Part shown: piece by piece, positions 1-8,591 of the stretch
Layout of the letters: each line of letters starts with the position of its first letter
Position numbering within the stretch: the first letter of the stretch is position 1
Assembly: GCF_024684275.1 (NCBI RefSeq)
Contig: NZ_JAIKXF010000049.1
Coordinates: forward strand, 6,233 to 70,232
DNA length: 64,000 nt
Source: Ruminococcus sp.
Lineage (GTDB): Bacteria; Bacillota_A; Clostridia; Oscillospirales; Ruminococcaceae
Reading direction: 5' to 3'
Notes under the pieces: generated by a model
Told to the model about the DNA's origin: nothing
The model's input: the letters and a program-made list of their open reading frames with translations, nothing else
Databases searched by the model: none
Program-made: the position numbers and the translations under genes

Positions 1-51
1 ACAAAAAAGCAAAAGTTGACAAAAATGTATAACATGATAGCAAGAAAATAC

Positions 52-79
52 TTGTTAATGCCTATTATAATGTTATAAT
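52..79 (+). promoter_or_regulatory. Candidate promoter of the xylanase-esterase gene
   Basis: TTGTTA at 52-57 and TATAAT at 74-79 are separated by 16 nt. A second TATAAT overlaps at 66-71. The predicted transcript would have a leader of about 90 nt before the start codon. This is sequence match only. Confidence 0.45.
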
Positions 80-174
80 AAAAGCATAAAGATATATTTT
101 GGGGGACTACTAAATTTACGTTCTTAATTGCTGCAACAAAAATTTTTGCAGACAAAAACAAAGGAGTGATTTTA

Positions 175-2223
175 GTGAAAAAGTCCGAAATCAAAAGGAT
201 CATCAGCGGCGCTGTTTCAGCTGTGATGATCGCAGCCAGCGTCCCGACAGTCGTATCTGCTGCCGACCAGCAGACAAGAGGCAATATAGGCGGCTATGAC
301 TACGAGATGTGGAATCAGAACGGACAGGGACAGGTCTCAATGAATCCGGGCGCAGGTTCTTTCTCCTGCTCATGGAGCAACATTGAAAACTTCCTTGCAC
401 GTATGGGTAAAAACTACGACAGTCAGAAGAAGAATTACAAGGCTTTCGGCGACATCACACTTTCATATGATGTTGAGTACACACCAAGAGGCAACTCGTA
501 TATGTGCGTTTACGGCTGGACGAGGAATCCGCTCATGGAGTACTACATTGTTGAAGGCTGGGGTGACTGGCGTCCACCGGGAAATGACGGTGAGAGAAAG
601 GGTACCGTAACTCTCGACGGTCACACCTATGACATTGCAAAGACAATGCGATACAATCAGCCCTCTCTCGACGGAACCGCCACTTTCCCACAGTACTGGA
701 GCATTCGTCAGCAGAGCGGCTCAGCTAACAACCAGACCAACTACATGAAGGGCACAATAAGCGTATCAAAGCACTTTGATGCGTGGTCACAGGCAGGTCT
801 CGATATGAGCGGTACTCTTTATGAGGTTTCCCTTAATATTGAGGGCTATCGTTCAAACGGTTCCGCTAATGTAAAGAGCATTTCATTCGATTCATCACCA
901 AATCCACAGTCAAACACCAACACCAATACAGGCGGAAACGTCGGTCAGCAGCAAGGCGGCTTCGATATGGGAGGCGGTCAACAGCAGGGCGGCTTTGATA
1001 TGGGCAACTTCGATTGGAGCCAGTTCGGCGGCGGTCAGCAGCAAGGCGGCTTCGACATGGGAGGCGGCCAGCAGCAGGGCGGCTTTGATATGGGCAACTT
1101 CGATTGGAGCCAGTTCGGCGGCGGTCAGCAGCAGGGCGGCAACAATACTAATACTCAGCAGCCCAACACTAATACTAATACAAATACCAACACTACTACA
1201 CAGAGTACAGGTACTATAAAAATCATGCCTATAGGTGACTCCATAACATTTGGTATGGGCGATACAGGCGGATACAGAAAGTTCCTCTACAACAGCCTTA
1301 AAAAGAAGGGCTACAGCGTAGATATGGTAGGTCCTGAGGGCACTAACAGCACCACCACAAACGGTCTGACCTACGATGACAACCACGCAGGCTACAGCGG
1401 ATTCCAGATAAAGCAGCGTGCAAGCTGGGGCAACGACAGCAGCTTATACGAAAAGCTTAAGGAAAAGAATGCGGTCAAGCAGGCTCAGCCTGATATAGTT
1501 CTCCTTATCATCGGCACAAACGATATGAACGCTAACCGCTCCACAAGCGACTGTGAAAAGGATCTCCGCGATCTTCTGGATTATATCCTCGCTGATATGC
1601 CATCAGGCGGTATGCTCTTCCTCGGCACTATCCCTGAGCTCAGCGGCGGTATGTTCGGCGGCGGTGACAAGTCCCCTCAGATAGCAAGCTACAACGCAGC
1701 TATCAAGAAGGTAGCCGAAGAATACAAGAGCAGCGGCAAGCACGTTACCTTTGCAGACGTTCACGGCTGCCTCAACGGTACAGCTGACCTCGGCGACGGA
1801 ATCCACCCTAACGCTGAGGGCTATGAAAAGATAGGCAATCTCTTCTCAGGTCTTATCGACGAGTACGAAAAGGCTTCTGCACCGGCAGTAACCACAACCA
1901 CCACCACAACTACTAAAGCAACAACTACAACTACCAAAGCAACAACTACTACAACAGCTACAACAACTATTACAGCTCCTGCACTCAAGGCAACAAAGGC
2001 AGGCGACGCAAACTGCGACGGCGAAGTAGATATGTCCGATGTGGTTCTTGTAATGCAGGCTCTTGCTAACCCGAATAAATATGCCATAGGCGGCTCTGAC
2101 GCAAAGGCTATCACCCCACAGGGCGAGGTCAACGCAGACGTCGACAAGGCTTCCGAGGGACTTACACCAAGCGACGCATTAACTATCCAGAAGTTCCTTC
2201 TCGGCATGATAAAAAGCTTATAA
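175..2223 (+). CDS. GH11 xylanase - CE3-type acetyl esterase - dockerin
   Basis: Secreted bifunctional xylan-degrading cellulosome enzyme of 682 aa. An AAGGAG site at 161-166 points to the GTG at 175 rather than the GTG at 166. In residues counted from 166: signal peptide about 1-32; GH11 endoxylanase about 38-243, with nucleophile Glu125 in NPLMEYY and acid/base Glu226 in IEGYRSNG; Gly/Gln/Asn linker 250-345; SGNH esterase 350-570 with Ser359 in GDSITFG, Asn452 in GTNDMN, and Asp544/His547 in DGIHPN; Thr-rich linker 575-605; type I dockerin from 613 (GDANCDGEVD). The xylanase cuts the backbone while the esterase removes acetyl groups that block it. R. flavefaciens xylanase-esterases of this architecture are known (XynB-like). 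The second dockerin half is divergent. Confidence 0.92.
   Translation: MKKSEIKRIISGAVSAVMIAASVPTVVSAADQQTRGNIGGYDYEMWNQNGQGQVSMNPGAGSFSCSWSNIENFLARMGKNYDSQKKNYKAFGDITLSYDVEYTPRGNSYMCVYGWTRNPLMEYYIVEGWGDWRPPGNDGERKGTVTLDGHTYDIAKTMRYNQPSLDGTATFPQYWSIRQQSGSANNQTNYMKGTISVSKHFDAWSQAGLDMSGTLYEVSLNIEGYRSNGSANVKSISFDSSPNPQSNTNTNTGGNVGQQQGGFDMGGGQQQGGFDMGNFDWSQFGGGQQQGGFDMGGGQQQGGFDMGNFDWSQFGGGQQQGGNNTNTQQPNTNTNTNTNTTTQSTGTIKIMPIGDSITFGMGDTGGYRKFLYNSLKKKGYSVDMVGPEGTNSTTTNGLTYDDNHAGYSGFQIKQRASWGNDSSLYEKLKEKNAVKQAQPDIVLLIIGTNDMNANRSTSDCEKDLRDLLDYILADMPSGGMLFLGTIPELSGGMFGGGDKSPQIASYNAAIKKVAEEYKSSGKHVTFADVHGCLNGTADLGDGIHPNAEGYEKIGNLFSGLIDEYEKASAPAVTTTTTTTTKATTTTTKATTTTTATTTITAPALKATKAGDANCDGEVDMSDVVLVMQALANPNKYAIGGSDAKAITPQGEVNADVDKASEGLTPSDALTIQKFLLGMIKSL
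946..1125 (+). repeat. 90-bp tandem duplication in the linker
   Basis: Two nearly identical 90-bp units, 946-1035 and 1036-1125, encode the Gln/Gly-rich linker unit that contains GGFDMGNFDWSQFGG. A third, partial unit follows. The units differ only at a few third-codon positions, so the duplication is recent. Linker length is probably variable between strains. Confidence 0.9.
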
Positions 2224-2243
2224 GACATAATTTACCATTTACC

Positions 2244-2285
2244 GAAACAGAGCCATGACAATATGTCATGGCTCTGTTTCTTTGT
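2244..2285. terminator. Bidirectional terminator
   Basis: A perfect 17-bp stem (2244-2260 with 2264-2280) has a 3-nt loop and a T-rich tail. It sits between the converging xylanase and YaiI-family genes and can serve both. Confidence 0.88.
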
Positions 2286-2723
2286 TTATTCCGTATGCTC
2301 AAGTAATTCGGCAAGCGCCCTCTCAAAGTCAATATCCTGCTGAGCAATTCTCTTATGCTGTCCTTTTGTGCGTCCGCCGCTGCGGCGTATTTTTGCCGAG
2401 ACTGCGCGGAATTCAAGCAGTCCCGGGATATTCTCCTCGGTATACTGCCTGCCGTTCTGATCAAGGACAACAGCTCTCCTGCTGAGGCACATCGCAGCCA
2501 GACCGTAGTCCTGAGTTATTGCGATGTCTCCTGTACTTACAAGGTTCACAAGGCGGAAATCCGCACTGTCTGCGCCCTTGTCAACGATTATGGTATCGGC
2601 TCCGTCACGCTGTATGGAATGAGCCGTATCGCAGATAATCGTACACTTCACACCATACTTTTTCGCCGTGCGGACTGCTATATCCACTACCGGACAGCCG
2701 TCAGCGTCAATAAATATCCTCAT
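2286..2723 (-). CDS. YaiI/YqxD family protein (DUF188, UPF0178)
   Basis: A 145-aa cytosolic protein matching the UPF0178 family over its full length. It opens with the conserved MRIFIDADGCPVVD, and later has a DTAHS motif, the ITQDYGLAA motif and a basic C-terminal RTKGQHKR segment. The fold is thought to be PIN/NYN-nuclease-like, with the acidic N-terminal loop as the metal site; no function is firmly established. The start was set at MRIF because GGGAGA lies 7 nt upstream; the ATG five codons earlier has no ribosome site. It follows the radical SAM gene on the same strand, past a palindrome. Confidence 0.88.
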   Translation of the reverse strand: MRIFIDADGCPVVDIAVRTAKKYGVKCTIICDTAHSIQRDGADTIIVDKGADSADFRLVNLVSTGDIAITQDYGLAAMCLSRRAVVLDQNGRQYTEENIPGLLEFRAVSAKIRRSGGRTKGQHKRIAQQDIDFERALAELLEHTE

Positions 2724-2753
2724 ATCTGTCTCTCCCATTCAACAAACATAAAA

Positions 2754-2775
2754 GCAGCCCCGGGGCTGCCTTTAT
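2754..2775 (-). terminator. Palindromic hairpin between the radical SAM and YaiI-family genes
   Basis: A 16-bp perfect palindrome (GCAGCCCCGGGGCTGC, 2754-2769) is followed on the minus strand by a short T-rich run. It probably terminates or attenuates the upstream radical SAM transcript. Confidence 0.5.
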
Positions 2776-2784
2776 TAATGCATA

Positions 2785-3888
2785 TCACGAACAAGCTTTT
2801 ATTTTTTCCTGTTCCTTTTTAGCGAGATTCCTCTTACGGATCTCCTTTGATTCAACGATGGATTTAGGTCCGTCCTCAAGGAACTCATGACCACTTTCAG
2901 TTACTATCATTCTGATATCGGGCTGCATTTTTACAGGTATGCCAAGCTCAGCACACTTGTCAACTATGTCCTTGATCCACTCATACTTGAGCGGAGGATA
3001 GCCTGTACCTACCAGACCGCCGATTATTACCCATGAATGCTCCTTGCCGAAGTTCTTTACCAGCTCGTCAAGATGAACAGGCTCTATGTATTCAAGCACA
3101 GGCTGATATACAACGCAGGCTGTTACCTGATGATCCTTAGTCTTTTCGATAAGCTGAGGAATACGGCTTGTATACTCATTCTTGTCCACTGTACAGGAAA
3201 TAACGACATTGCGTATATCTTCGTCCTTTGAGATATTTTTGAGGTCAATACCGCCGGGGCACTTTGTTACAAGCTGGAATGTATCAACGCACTTATTTTT
3301 TCTGCGCTTTATATTGTTAGCAGCGATTATCTGCTCAATGACATTTTGCTGCCACTCAGGCTTCCAGCAGCCGAAATCTGACATATAAGTGAGGAACCAG
3401 TCAATGGGGCTCTCGTTCTCTACGTTGAAAAGCTCGGGAACATCGTTGCCGTCCTCGTCCTTTGTCATCTTATAAAATCCGCGGAATACAGGCTTTTTGT
3501 AATTATCAGTGATCTCAAAATGCTTCACGACATTTTTGGTATAGCAGTACTTGCAGTCAACAGGACAGCCAACAACAGGAGAATAAACCTTGGTATTCAG
3601 GTTTGTATCATAGTTTATATCCCTAAGGATACGCTTGAGAGCCAGCTGATGACCGTCATAATAAGCGTGGACCTTGCGTATCTGATCAAGGAACTCCTTG
3701 TTCATATTTTTGTATTCTTCAAGCTCCTCCCTAACGGGGTGCATAGCTATCTTCAGCTTCATAAAGTCAAAGCCTCTGAAATTGCATATAAGCGTATTCA
3801 AAAGCCTGTTTACGACCTCGGGCTTTTCAAGCATTGTGATAATGCCCGCTGACAGTGCGTCGGTGTAGTAGTCTTCGATTTTCAGCAT
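2785..3888 (-). CDS. Radical SAM protein of the DUF5131 / phage Gp37-like type
   Basis: A 367-aa cytosolic protein. The 4Fe-4S radical SAM triad is visible as C108-x3-C112-x2-C115 in the string VGCPVDCKYCYTKN. A long N-terminal helical region (1-95) precedes it, and GGLVGTGYPPLKYEW and a Lys-rich tail follow. The VVGCPVDCKYCY context resembles DUF5131 proteins, whose substrate is unknown. There is no SPASM domain and no peptide gene beside it. The ribosome site GAGGGAAG precedes the ATG. It is transcribed toward the YaiI-family gene; no pathway can be inferred from the neighbours. Confidence 0.72.
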   Translation of the reverse strand: MLKIEDYYTDALSAGIITMLEKPEVVNRLLNTLICNFRGFDFMKLKIAMHPVREELEEYKNMNKEFLDQIRKVHAYYDGHQLALKRILRDINYDTNLNTKVYSPVVGCPVDCKYCYTKNVVKHFEITDNYKKPVFRGFYKMTKDEDGNDVPELFNVENESPIDWFLTYMSDFGCWKPEWQQNVIEQIIAANNIKRRKNKCVDTFQLVTKCPGGIDLKNISKDEDIRNVVISCTVDKNEYTSRIPQLIEKTKDHQVTACVVYQPVLEYIEPVHLDELVKNFGKEHSWVIIGGLVGTGYPPLKYEWIKDIVDKCAELGIPVKMQPDIRMIVTESGHEFLEDGPKSIVESKEIRKRNLAKKEQEKIKACS

Positions 3889-4002
3889 AAAACATCTTCC
3901 CTCTCATTTTCCTTTTTTATTTAGCGTTTGAAAACGGCTTTTGGAAATATCTCATTGATTTTAATGCTGAATCGTAAAGTGCGACTGTTGAAAGAATCAT
4001 TA

Positions 4003-4719
4003 TTAAGCCCCCCGTTCGATGTGGTCCCTTTTCAGTTCCCTTTTGTACTTATAGTACGTATTATTAGAAAGCCCGATCTGTTTGATACACTCCTTATCGG
4101 AAAGCTTGCCCTCAAAATCCTTGCTTAGCTTGATTATAAGAGGCTTAACAGCCTTGCTTTTCTTTGTTTCATGAACAGCGCCCTTAATAGTACCGATCTG
4201 CTTGCCGCTGCTGCGTGCAGCTTCGATCCCCTCACTGGTACGCCTGCTCAGTTCCTTTATTTTCTTTTCCGACTGAGCATAAGCTTTGTATATATCCTGT
4301 TCGATCTTATTCATTATGAAATGATCAACAGCAGACATCACTCCCTTTAAAAGGGTATTTGCAGCCTGCTCCTCAGGAGATAATGAAAGGGAGATGATCC
4401 CGTTCAGTGCCTCTCTGTAGGACTCAGTATCCAGATGACGTTCCCCGATAAACACAAGCTTTATTTTTTTACATACAAGCTTTTTGTACATATCAAACGC
4501 CTCAGCTGCATTGCTTCCAATTTTACTTATGCTGTCAAATACGACAACATCGTTTTTGTCAAGCCTGCGGAAAAGGTTTTCCCATTCATTACGTTTCACA
4601 GCTGTTCCCGAACACGTTTCTTTAATGATCTCGGCTTTTGGAAAAGCCTCTTTAATATTTTTAATCTGTCGATCCATCGACTGTTTTTTGGTGCTTATAC
4701 AACAATAGCCATATACCAT
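4003..4719 (-). CDS. Serine recombinase (resolvase family) with lost catalytic arginines
   Basis: A 238-aa protein with an N-terminal resolvase domain (1-140), a long helix with a coiled-coil-like segment and a C-terminal HTH (about 185-230, with SDKECIKQIGLSNNTYY). The nucleophile Ser9 is present in GYCCISTKKQ, but the arginine that normally lies two residues before it is Cys7. The usual RLxR signature is SKIGSN at 66-71, so both of its arginines are also gone. These residues activate the DNA phosphate, so strand exchange is doubtful; DNA binding may persist. No paired att-like sites or cargo boundaries were recognised nearby. It may be a resident regulator or a decayed mobile-element recombinase. 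Confidence 0.8.
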   Translation of the reverse strand: MVYGYCCISTKKQSMDRQIKNIKEAFPKAEIIKETCSGTAVKRNEWENLFRRLDKNDVVVFDSISKIGSNAAEAFDMYKKLVCKKIKLVFIGERHLDTESYREALNGIISLSLSPEEQAANTLLKGVMSAVDHFIMNKIEQDIYKAYAQSEKKIKELSRRTSEGIEAARSSGKQIGTIKGAVHETKKSKAVKPLIIKLSKDFEGKLSDKECIKQIGLSNNTYYKYKRELKRDHIERGA

Positions 4720-5054
4720 ACTCTCACCCTTTCATGGAATTAATGAGATATAAAGATATATCACGATCCTGTTTTCTATATTTATTTAGATGTTTAATAT
4801 GATCCATTCAAAACAAAAACGTTTTGTTGGTTGATGGATATGCAGGCAAAAAAAGGCCGCCTGCTTGTTATATCAAATATAACGTATGAAATTTGATATA
4901 TTTATTATACCATACCATTTCCGAAAAGTCAATAATTTTGATAGAAAAATAAAAAACGTCATATTTAATATAAAAAATCCCCCAGTGATTTATTTATCAT
5001 GCAACATCAATAAACGCCAATGGCTGTCATAATACAGAGCTCTAAACGTATTTA

Positions 5055-5083
5055 TTGCAATTTTCAGGCTTATATGATACAAT
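5055..5083 (+). promoter_or_regulatory. Promoter of an orphan short transcription unit
   Basis: TTGCAA (5055-5060), a 17-nt spacer and TACAAT (5078-5083). The predicted start is near 5090, about 75 nt before a strong terminator hairpin and without a conventional gene between them. Confidence 0.55.
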
Positions 5084-5089
5084 ATTATA

Positions 5090-5172
5090 AATGGGAAGGC
5101 TTGTTTTGGGTATGGTACTCTATATTATTGACTGAAAGCTCCTCTGCAAAAGCAAAGGAGCTTATTATATAT
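5090..5172 (+). ncRNA. Candidate small RNA or attenuated leader upstream of an ECF sigma gene
   Basis: About 80 nt lie between a good promoter and an intrinsic terminator. The 5' end would begin at or next to an ATG (5091) that opens a 14-codon ORF ending in TGA at 5133-5135, just before the hairpin. It could be a stand-alone sRNA, or a leaderless leader peptide controlling read-through into the sigma factor at 5258. Nothing in the sequence separates the two possibilities. Confidence 0.35.
5136..5172 (+). terminator. Intrinsic terminator before the sigma factor gene
   Basis: AAGCTCCT (5136-5143) pairs with AGGAGCTT (5156-5163), with an inner TGC/GCA pair and a downstream TTATTATATATTTT tail. 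No conventional gene ends upstream of it on this strand. Confidence 0.75.
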
Positions 5173-5257
5173 TTTATGTGACACTACGGCACTCTCTCTT
5201 GAATGTTATTATTGAAAGCACGTTTTCCATGGAGCACTTTCAGAAAGGAGGAGATCT

Positions 5258-5824
5258 ATGACAGGCAAAGAATACTCCGTACTATACAAAAAATCACGTG
5301 ATAAAGCATACGACGCACTATTTGAAGAATACTGCAATTACGTTTACGCTATCGTTTACAACAGACTGAGAGGCATCGCTTCACGCGAGGACATTGAGGA
5401 ATGCGTCAGCGACGTTTTCGCAGATGTTTTCTTCGGATATTCACCCGAGCTGGCAGTCAAAGAGGATATGAGAGGCTATATCGGCACAGTTGCAAAGCGG
5501 CGCGCCATAAACGCTTTTCACAATCTTACCTCAAGGCAGAAGCATTTCTCGGGAAGCTCTGCCGAGGAGCTTGTTACTATAAGCTCCGATAAGAATATTG
5601 AAGCCGATTCAGACAGCGCCGAGACGCGCAGCATACTTCTGAGCAAGATAAACGAGCTTGGCGAGCCTGATTCTACGATCATACTCCAGAAATACTATTA
5701 TGAACGCTCCTCGGCAGAAATAGCGGAAATGCTGTCAATGAAAGCTTCGGCTGTACGAATGCGAGCCGCAAGAGCTCTGGAAAAGCTGAGAAAAAAACTG
5801 GCAAACACGGGGATCACACTGTAA
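5258..5824 (+). CDS. ECF-type RNA polymerase sigma factor
   Basis: A 188-aa sigma-70 family ECF factor. Region 2 is about 20-85 (ALFEEYCNYVYAIVYNRL and REDIEECVSDVF, the core-binding/-10 part). Region 4 is about 125-180, with an HTH in SSAEIAEMLSMKASAVRMR that would read the -35 element. There is no clear region 3. The ribosome site AAAGGAGG lies just upstream. The next gene, 16 nt downstream, encodes its probable membrane anti-sigma factor. It is clearly paralogous to the sigma factor at 35998-36573, and both genes have GAAAGCAC about 45-50 nt before the start (5214-5221 here), a possible autoregulatory promoter piece. Confidence 0.93.
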   Translation: MTGKEYSVLYKKSRDKAYDALFEEYCNYVYAIVYNRLRGIASREDIEECVSDVFADVFFGYSPELAVKEDMRGYIGTVAKRRAINAFHNLTSRQKHFSGSSAEELVTISSDKNIEADSDSAETRSILLSKINELGEPDSTIILQKYYYERSSAEIAEMLSMKASAVRMRAARALEKLRKKLANTGITL

Positions 5825-5840
5825 AAAGGAGCTGAGTAAT

Positions 5841-7232
5841 ATGAAAGAAATGCGTGGTTTTGATATGCTGGATAATGCAGACGACAGGACAGTTGACCGC
5901 CTTTCGGAGGTACCTGTTCTCACAAAGGAAGAAAAAGAGAGGATGCTGGCTATGAGTAAGAAAAAGCTGGATAAAATGAACAGAGAAAGCAATATAAACA
6001 TAAGCAATGACGAATTTGAAGTAAGCGGTGTTGAACGCTACAAGCGCCCGAAATGGCAGATTTTCACTTCTGCGGCGGCTTGTCTGCTCCTTGTGGGAGG
6101 GATTGTCGGCACGACATATGCCATGAACCGGAAAGGCGGCGCTCCCTCACAGCAGTTTGCCGAAGTCGATGAGACAGAGCCCGAGACCGAGCATGACCTG
6201 CTCACCACCGAAACAGTTACCGAGGTCAGCGACGAGGAGCTCAGTAATATCGCAAAGCAGCTTCTCGAAAATGCAGAAACACTGGACACTCTTGCAGGCG
6301 GTATACCTGTGGGATTTGAGTTCAAGAGTTCCGATCCAAAAGCTGTATTGATAGACGATATAAAGGGAGTCAGCTATAAGCAGATCGAAGGGATAGATTC
6401 ACTTGACGAGATACGCACTTTACTGAATGATACCTTTGCAGAGCCCATTATACTGGAGTTTGAATACAAACTGTTCGATGGTGAAACTCCTGCCTTTATC
6501 GAAAGAGACGGAAATATACTTTTCACCGATAAGGTAACAGGTCACCGCTTCTATTTTGAGGGAGAGCCGGAGATAACAAGAAACGACGACGGCAGCGGTT
6601 TTTCTATGACAGTCAATACCAAGAGCAATTCAGGCAGCGGTCAGATAAACTTCAAGGCAGTCAATATCGACGGAAAATACAAGATAAACAATTATTCATC
6701 GTCCTTCGGCTATGCGGCTACAGAGGATAATCTTAATGAAAATGCTGATCCTATGGCTATTGCATATCAGGCAAAGATAGCTCTTAATGATGTGTTTAAG
6801 GCTTGCAATCGCATTGACATAGAAGTTGACAAAAACGACTGTATGGTCGATGATGAAAGCGCTCAGGAGTTCACTGATGAGTGGAAAACATACTTCGTTG
6901 ATTATTACAGAGTTACAGATCCACGATTCACTTCAATAGACGATGTAGTTGACTATGTCTCAGAACGTGTATGCGGAGACTTCAGAGAGGCTCTAATCAA
7001 TGACATAAAGGGCGGATTCATGCAGAAAGCAGATAAGCTCTACTGTCTGCAAAACGGCCCTATCGACGACATTAAACCCTTTGACTTCACCTCAAAGACT
7101 AAGATAGCCGACAAAACAGACTCGTCAATGACTGTTGAGACCTCCTTTATTTTAAACGGCGAAGAAACTCCACTGTATATAGAACTTTATCTCATAGACG
7201 GAAAATGGAAGATAGCAGATTACAAATTCTGA
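5841..7232 (+). CDS. Single-pass membrane anti-sigma-like protein with extracellular sensor domain
   Basis: A 463-aa partner of the preceding sigma factor. The cytosolic N-terminus (1-72) carries the string FDMLDNADDRTVDRL, which recurs in related form (GFDILENSDINTVEEI) in the anti-sigma protein at 34802-36001. One membrane segment is at about 73-97 (LLLVGGIVGTTYAM). The rest is an acidic extracytoplasmic region with no recognised domain, with repeated beta-rich stretches ending in similar DGKWKI/DGKYKI motifs. The N-terminus probably holds the sigma factor and the outer part senses a ligand. Family assignment rests on gene order and topology. The start at 5841 has a good AAGGAG site. Confidence 0.7.
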   Translation: MKEMRGFDMLDNADDRTVDRLSEVPVLTKEEKERMLAMSKKKLDKMNRESNINISNDEFEVSGVERYKRPKWQIFTSAAACLLLVGGIVGTTYAMNRKGGAPSQQFAEVDETEPETEHDLLTTETVTEVSDEELSNIAKQLLENAETLDTLAGGIPVGFEFKSSDPKAVLIDDIKGVSYKQIEGIDSLDEIRTLLNDTFAEPIILEFEYKLFDGETPAFIERDGNILFTDKVTGHRFYFEGEPEITRNDDGSGFSMTVNTKSNSGSGQINFKAVNIDGKYKINNYSSSFGYAATEDNLNENADPMAIAYQAKIALNDVFKACNRIDIEVDKNDCMVDDESAQEFTDEWKTYFVDYYRVTDPRFTSIDDVVDYVSERVCGDFREALINDIKGGFMQKADKLYCLQNGPIDDIKPFDFTSKTKIADKTDSSMTVETSFILNGEETPLYIELYLIDGKWKIADYKF

Positions 7233-7244
7233 CATTATAACGCA

Positions 7245-7285
7245 AAAAGCTCCCGAAAGTATCAGCTTTCGGGAGCTTTTCGTCT
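7245..7285 (+). terminator. Terminator of the first sigma/anti-sigma operon
   Basis: A 15-bp perfect stem (7245-7259 with 7266-7280), six-nt loop, with the T-rich arm serving as the tail. Confidence 0.88.
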
Positions 7286-7311
7286 TATTCAGCTATAATC
7301 AACAAAATATA

Positions 7312-7340
7312 TTGACTATTGAGAAACAATATGATATAAT
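7312..7340 (+). promoter_or_regulatory. Promoter of the zinc-ribbon LRR gene
   Basis: TTGACT (7312-7317), 17-nt spacer, TATAAT (7335-7340). The gene start at 7394 lies about 50 nt downstream. Confidence 0.75.
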
Positions 7341-7393
7341 ACATATAATGAGAAGTGTTCGTAAAAGAATATACAGAAAGAAGGTGGAGAATA

Positions 7394-8542
7394 ATGTATG
7401 TGCAGGGCAGATGCTACAAATGCGGCGGATTTATGGCTGTAGACGGTACAGAGGACGCTTCTGTGTGCCCGTTCTGCAACAAGCCCTTCATCGTCGAAAA
7501 GGCTATCAAAAACTTCAATGAAACTGCACCGCAGGACATCGGCGTAGAAAAGGCATCTTATGATTATGACAGCGACTTCGTTGTAGAGAGAAGTGTGCTT
7601 ATCCGCTACAACGGCTATACAAAAAAGGACGTAAGGATACCCGACGGTATCACAGTTGTCGGAGAATCCGCATTTCAGGGCATGAACAACATCGAATCCG
7701 TCTATATCCCCGAGGGTACTGAGCTTATCAGTGAGGGTGCGTTTTCAGGCTGTAAAAACCTGCAGGCTATCCACATTCCCGATAGTATCATAACTATTGA
7801 CAGAGAAGCGTTCAACGGCTGTATCGGCTTAAAAAACATAACATTCCCCGATAGTATCAAAAATATCGAGGCAGGCTCTTTTATAGGCTGTACAAGCCTC
7901 GAAGCAGTTACTCTCCCTAAGGAGCTGGAGATACTTCCATGGAGGATATTCGAGGGCTGTACAAGCCTTAAATACGTATTTATCCAGAAAAAGGTCAAGA
8001 CTATAGAGGATTATGCCTTTGCAGAGTGTACAAGTCTTGAAGAAGTAAAGTTTGAGAGCCTTCACTCTGATGACGACTCTGATGAGGGAATTTTCAGGAT
8101 AGGTATGAATGCTTTCAAAAACTGTAAGGAGCTTGTCAGCATCAACATACCCGAAACAGTCAAATTCATCGGAAATCAGGCTTTCAGAGGCTGTTCAAGT
8201 CTGAAAAAGCTGATTATCCCAAAGAGTATCAAGGCTATTTATCCCCTGGCTTTTGCCGACTGTACGGCTCTTGAGCACGTCACATTTGAGGGAGAAACAG
8301 AGCTTTACAAGGGCAGCAATCCCTATAAGTACGAAAAAAATGCCGCTACCTTCTATAACTGCCCGAAGCTCATTAACATCAGCTACAGTAAGCTGCAGCC
8401 GAATTACTGGGCATTTCCTGCGTATACCAAGTCTAAGGAGCCCGAAAATATCGAAAACGGCAGATGCAGATACTGCGGCGGAGAGTTCAAAGGTCTCTTT
8501 GAAAAGGTCTGCTCTGTATGCAAGAATCCAAAGGATTATTGA
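7394..8542 (+). CDS. Leucine-rich repeat (BspA-like LRR_5) protein between two zinc ribbons
   Basis: A 382-aa protein without signal peptide. Residues 5-26 form a zinc ribbon (CYKCGG then CPFCNK). Residues about 60-330 are BspA/LRR_5 repeats with the recurring pattern AFxGCxxLxxIxIPxSIxxI. The C-terminus has a second zinc ribbon (CRYCGG then CSVCK). The start at 7394 follows AGGTGGAG; the longer frame beginning at 7355 has no ribosome site. BspA-type repeats are usually on secreted adhesins, so the cytosolic location is notable. A protein-protein interaction role is plausible; no target can be named. Confidence 0.85.
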   Translation: MYVQGRCYKCGGFMAVDGTEDASVCPFCNKPFIVEKAIKNFNETAPQDIGVEKASYDYDSDFVVERSVLIRYNGYTKKDVRIPDGITVVGESAFQGMNNIESVYIPEGTELISEGAFSGCKNLQAIHIPDSIITIDREAFNGCIGLKNITFPDSIKNIEAGSFIGCTSLEAVTLPKELEILPWRIFEGCTSLKYVFIQKKVKTIEDYAFAECTSLEEVKFESLHSDDDSDEGIFRIGMNAFKNCKELVSINIPETVKFIGNQAFRGCSSLKKLIIPKSIKAIYPLAFADCTALEHVTFEGETELYKGSNPYKYEKNAATFYNCPKLINISYSKLQPNYWAFPAYTKSKEPENIENGRCRYCGGEFKGLFEKVCSVCKNPKDY

Positions 8543-8551
8543 ATAGCGCTG

Positions 8552-8587
8552 AAAAAAGTCCAACACCATACGGTATTGGACTTTTTT
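8552..8587. terminator. Bidirectional terminator
   Basis: GTCCAACACC (8558-8567) pairs with GGTATTGGAC (8572-8581) with one mismatch, flanked by A6 and T6 runs. It separates the converging LRR and GGDEF genes. Confidence 0.85.
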
Positions 8588-8591
8588 ATTT

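Noticed and set aside
175..2223. 166 as the start of the xylanase-esterase
   Set aside because: The AAGGAG site overlaps that codon; GTG at 175 has proper spacing.
2355..2822. 155-codon plus-strand frame opposite the YaiI-family gene
   Set aside because: The minus-strand product is a clear UPF0178 protein; the plus frame runs across two genes and a terminator.
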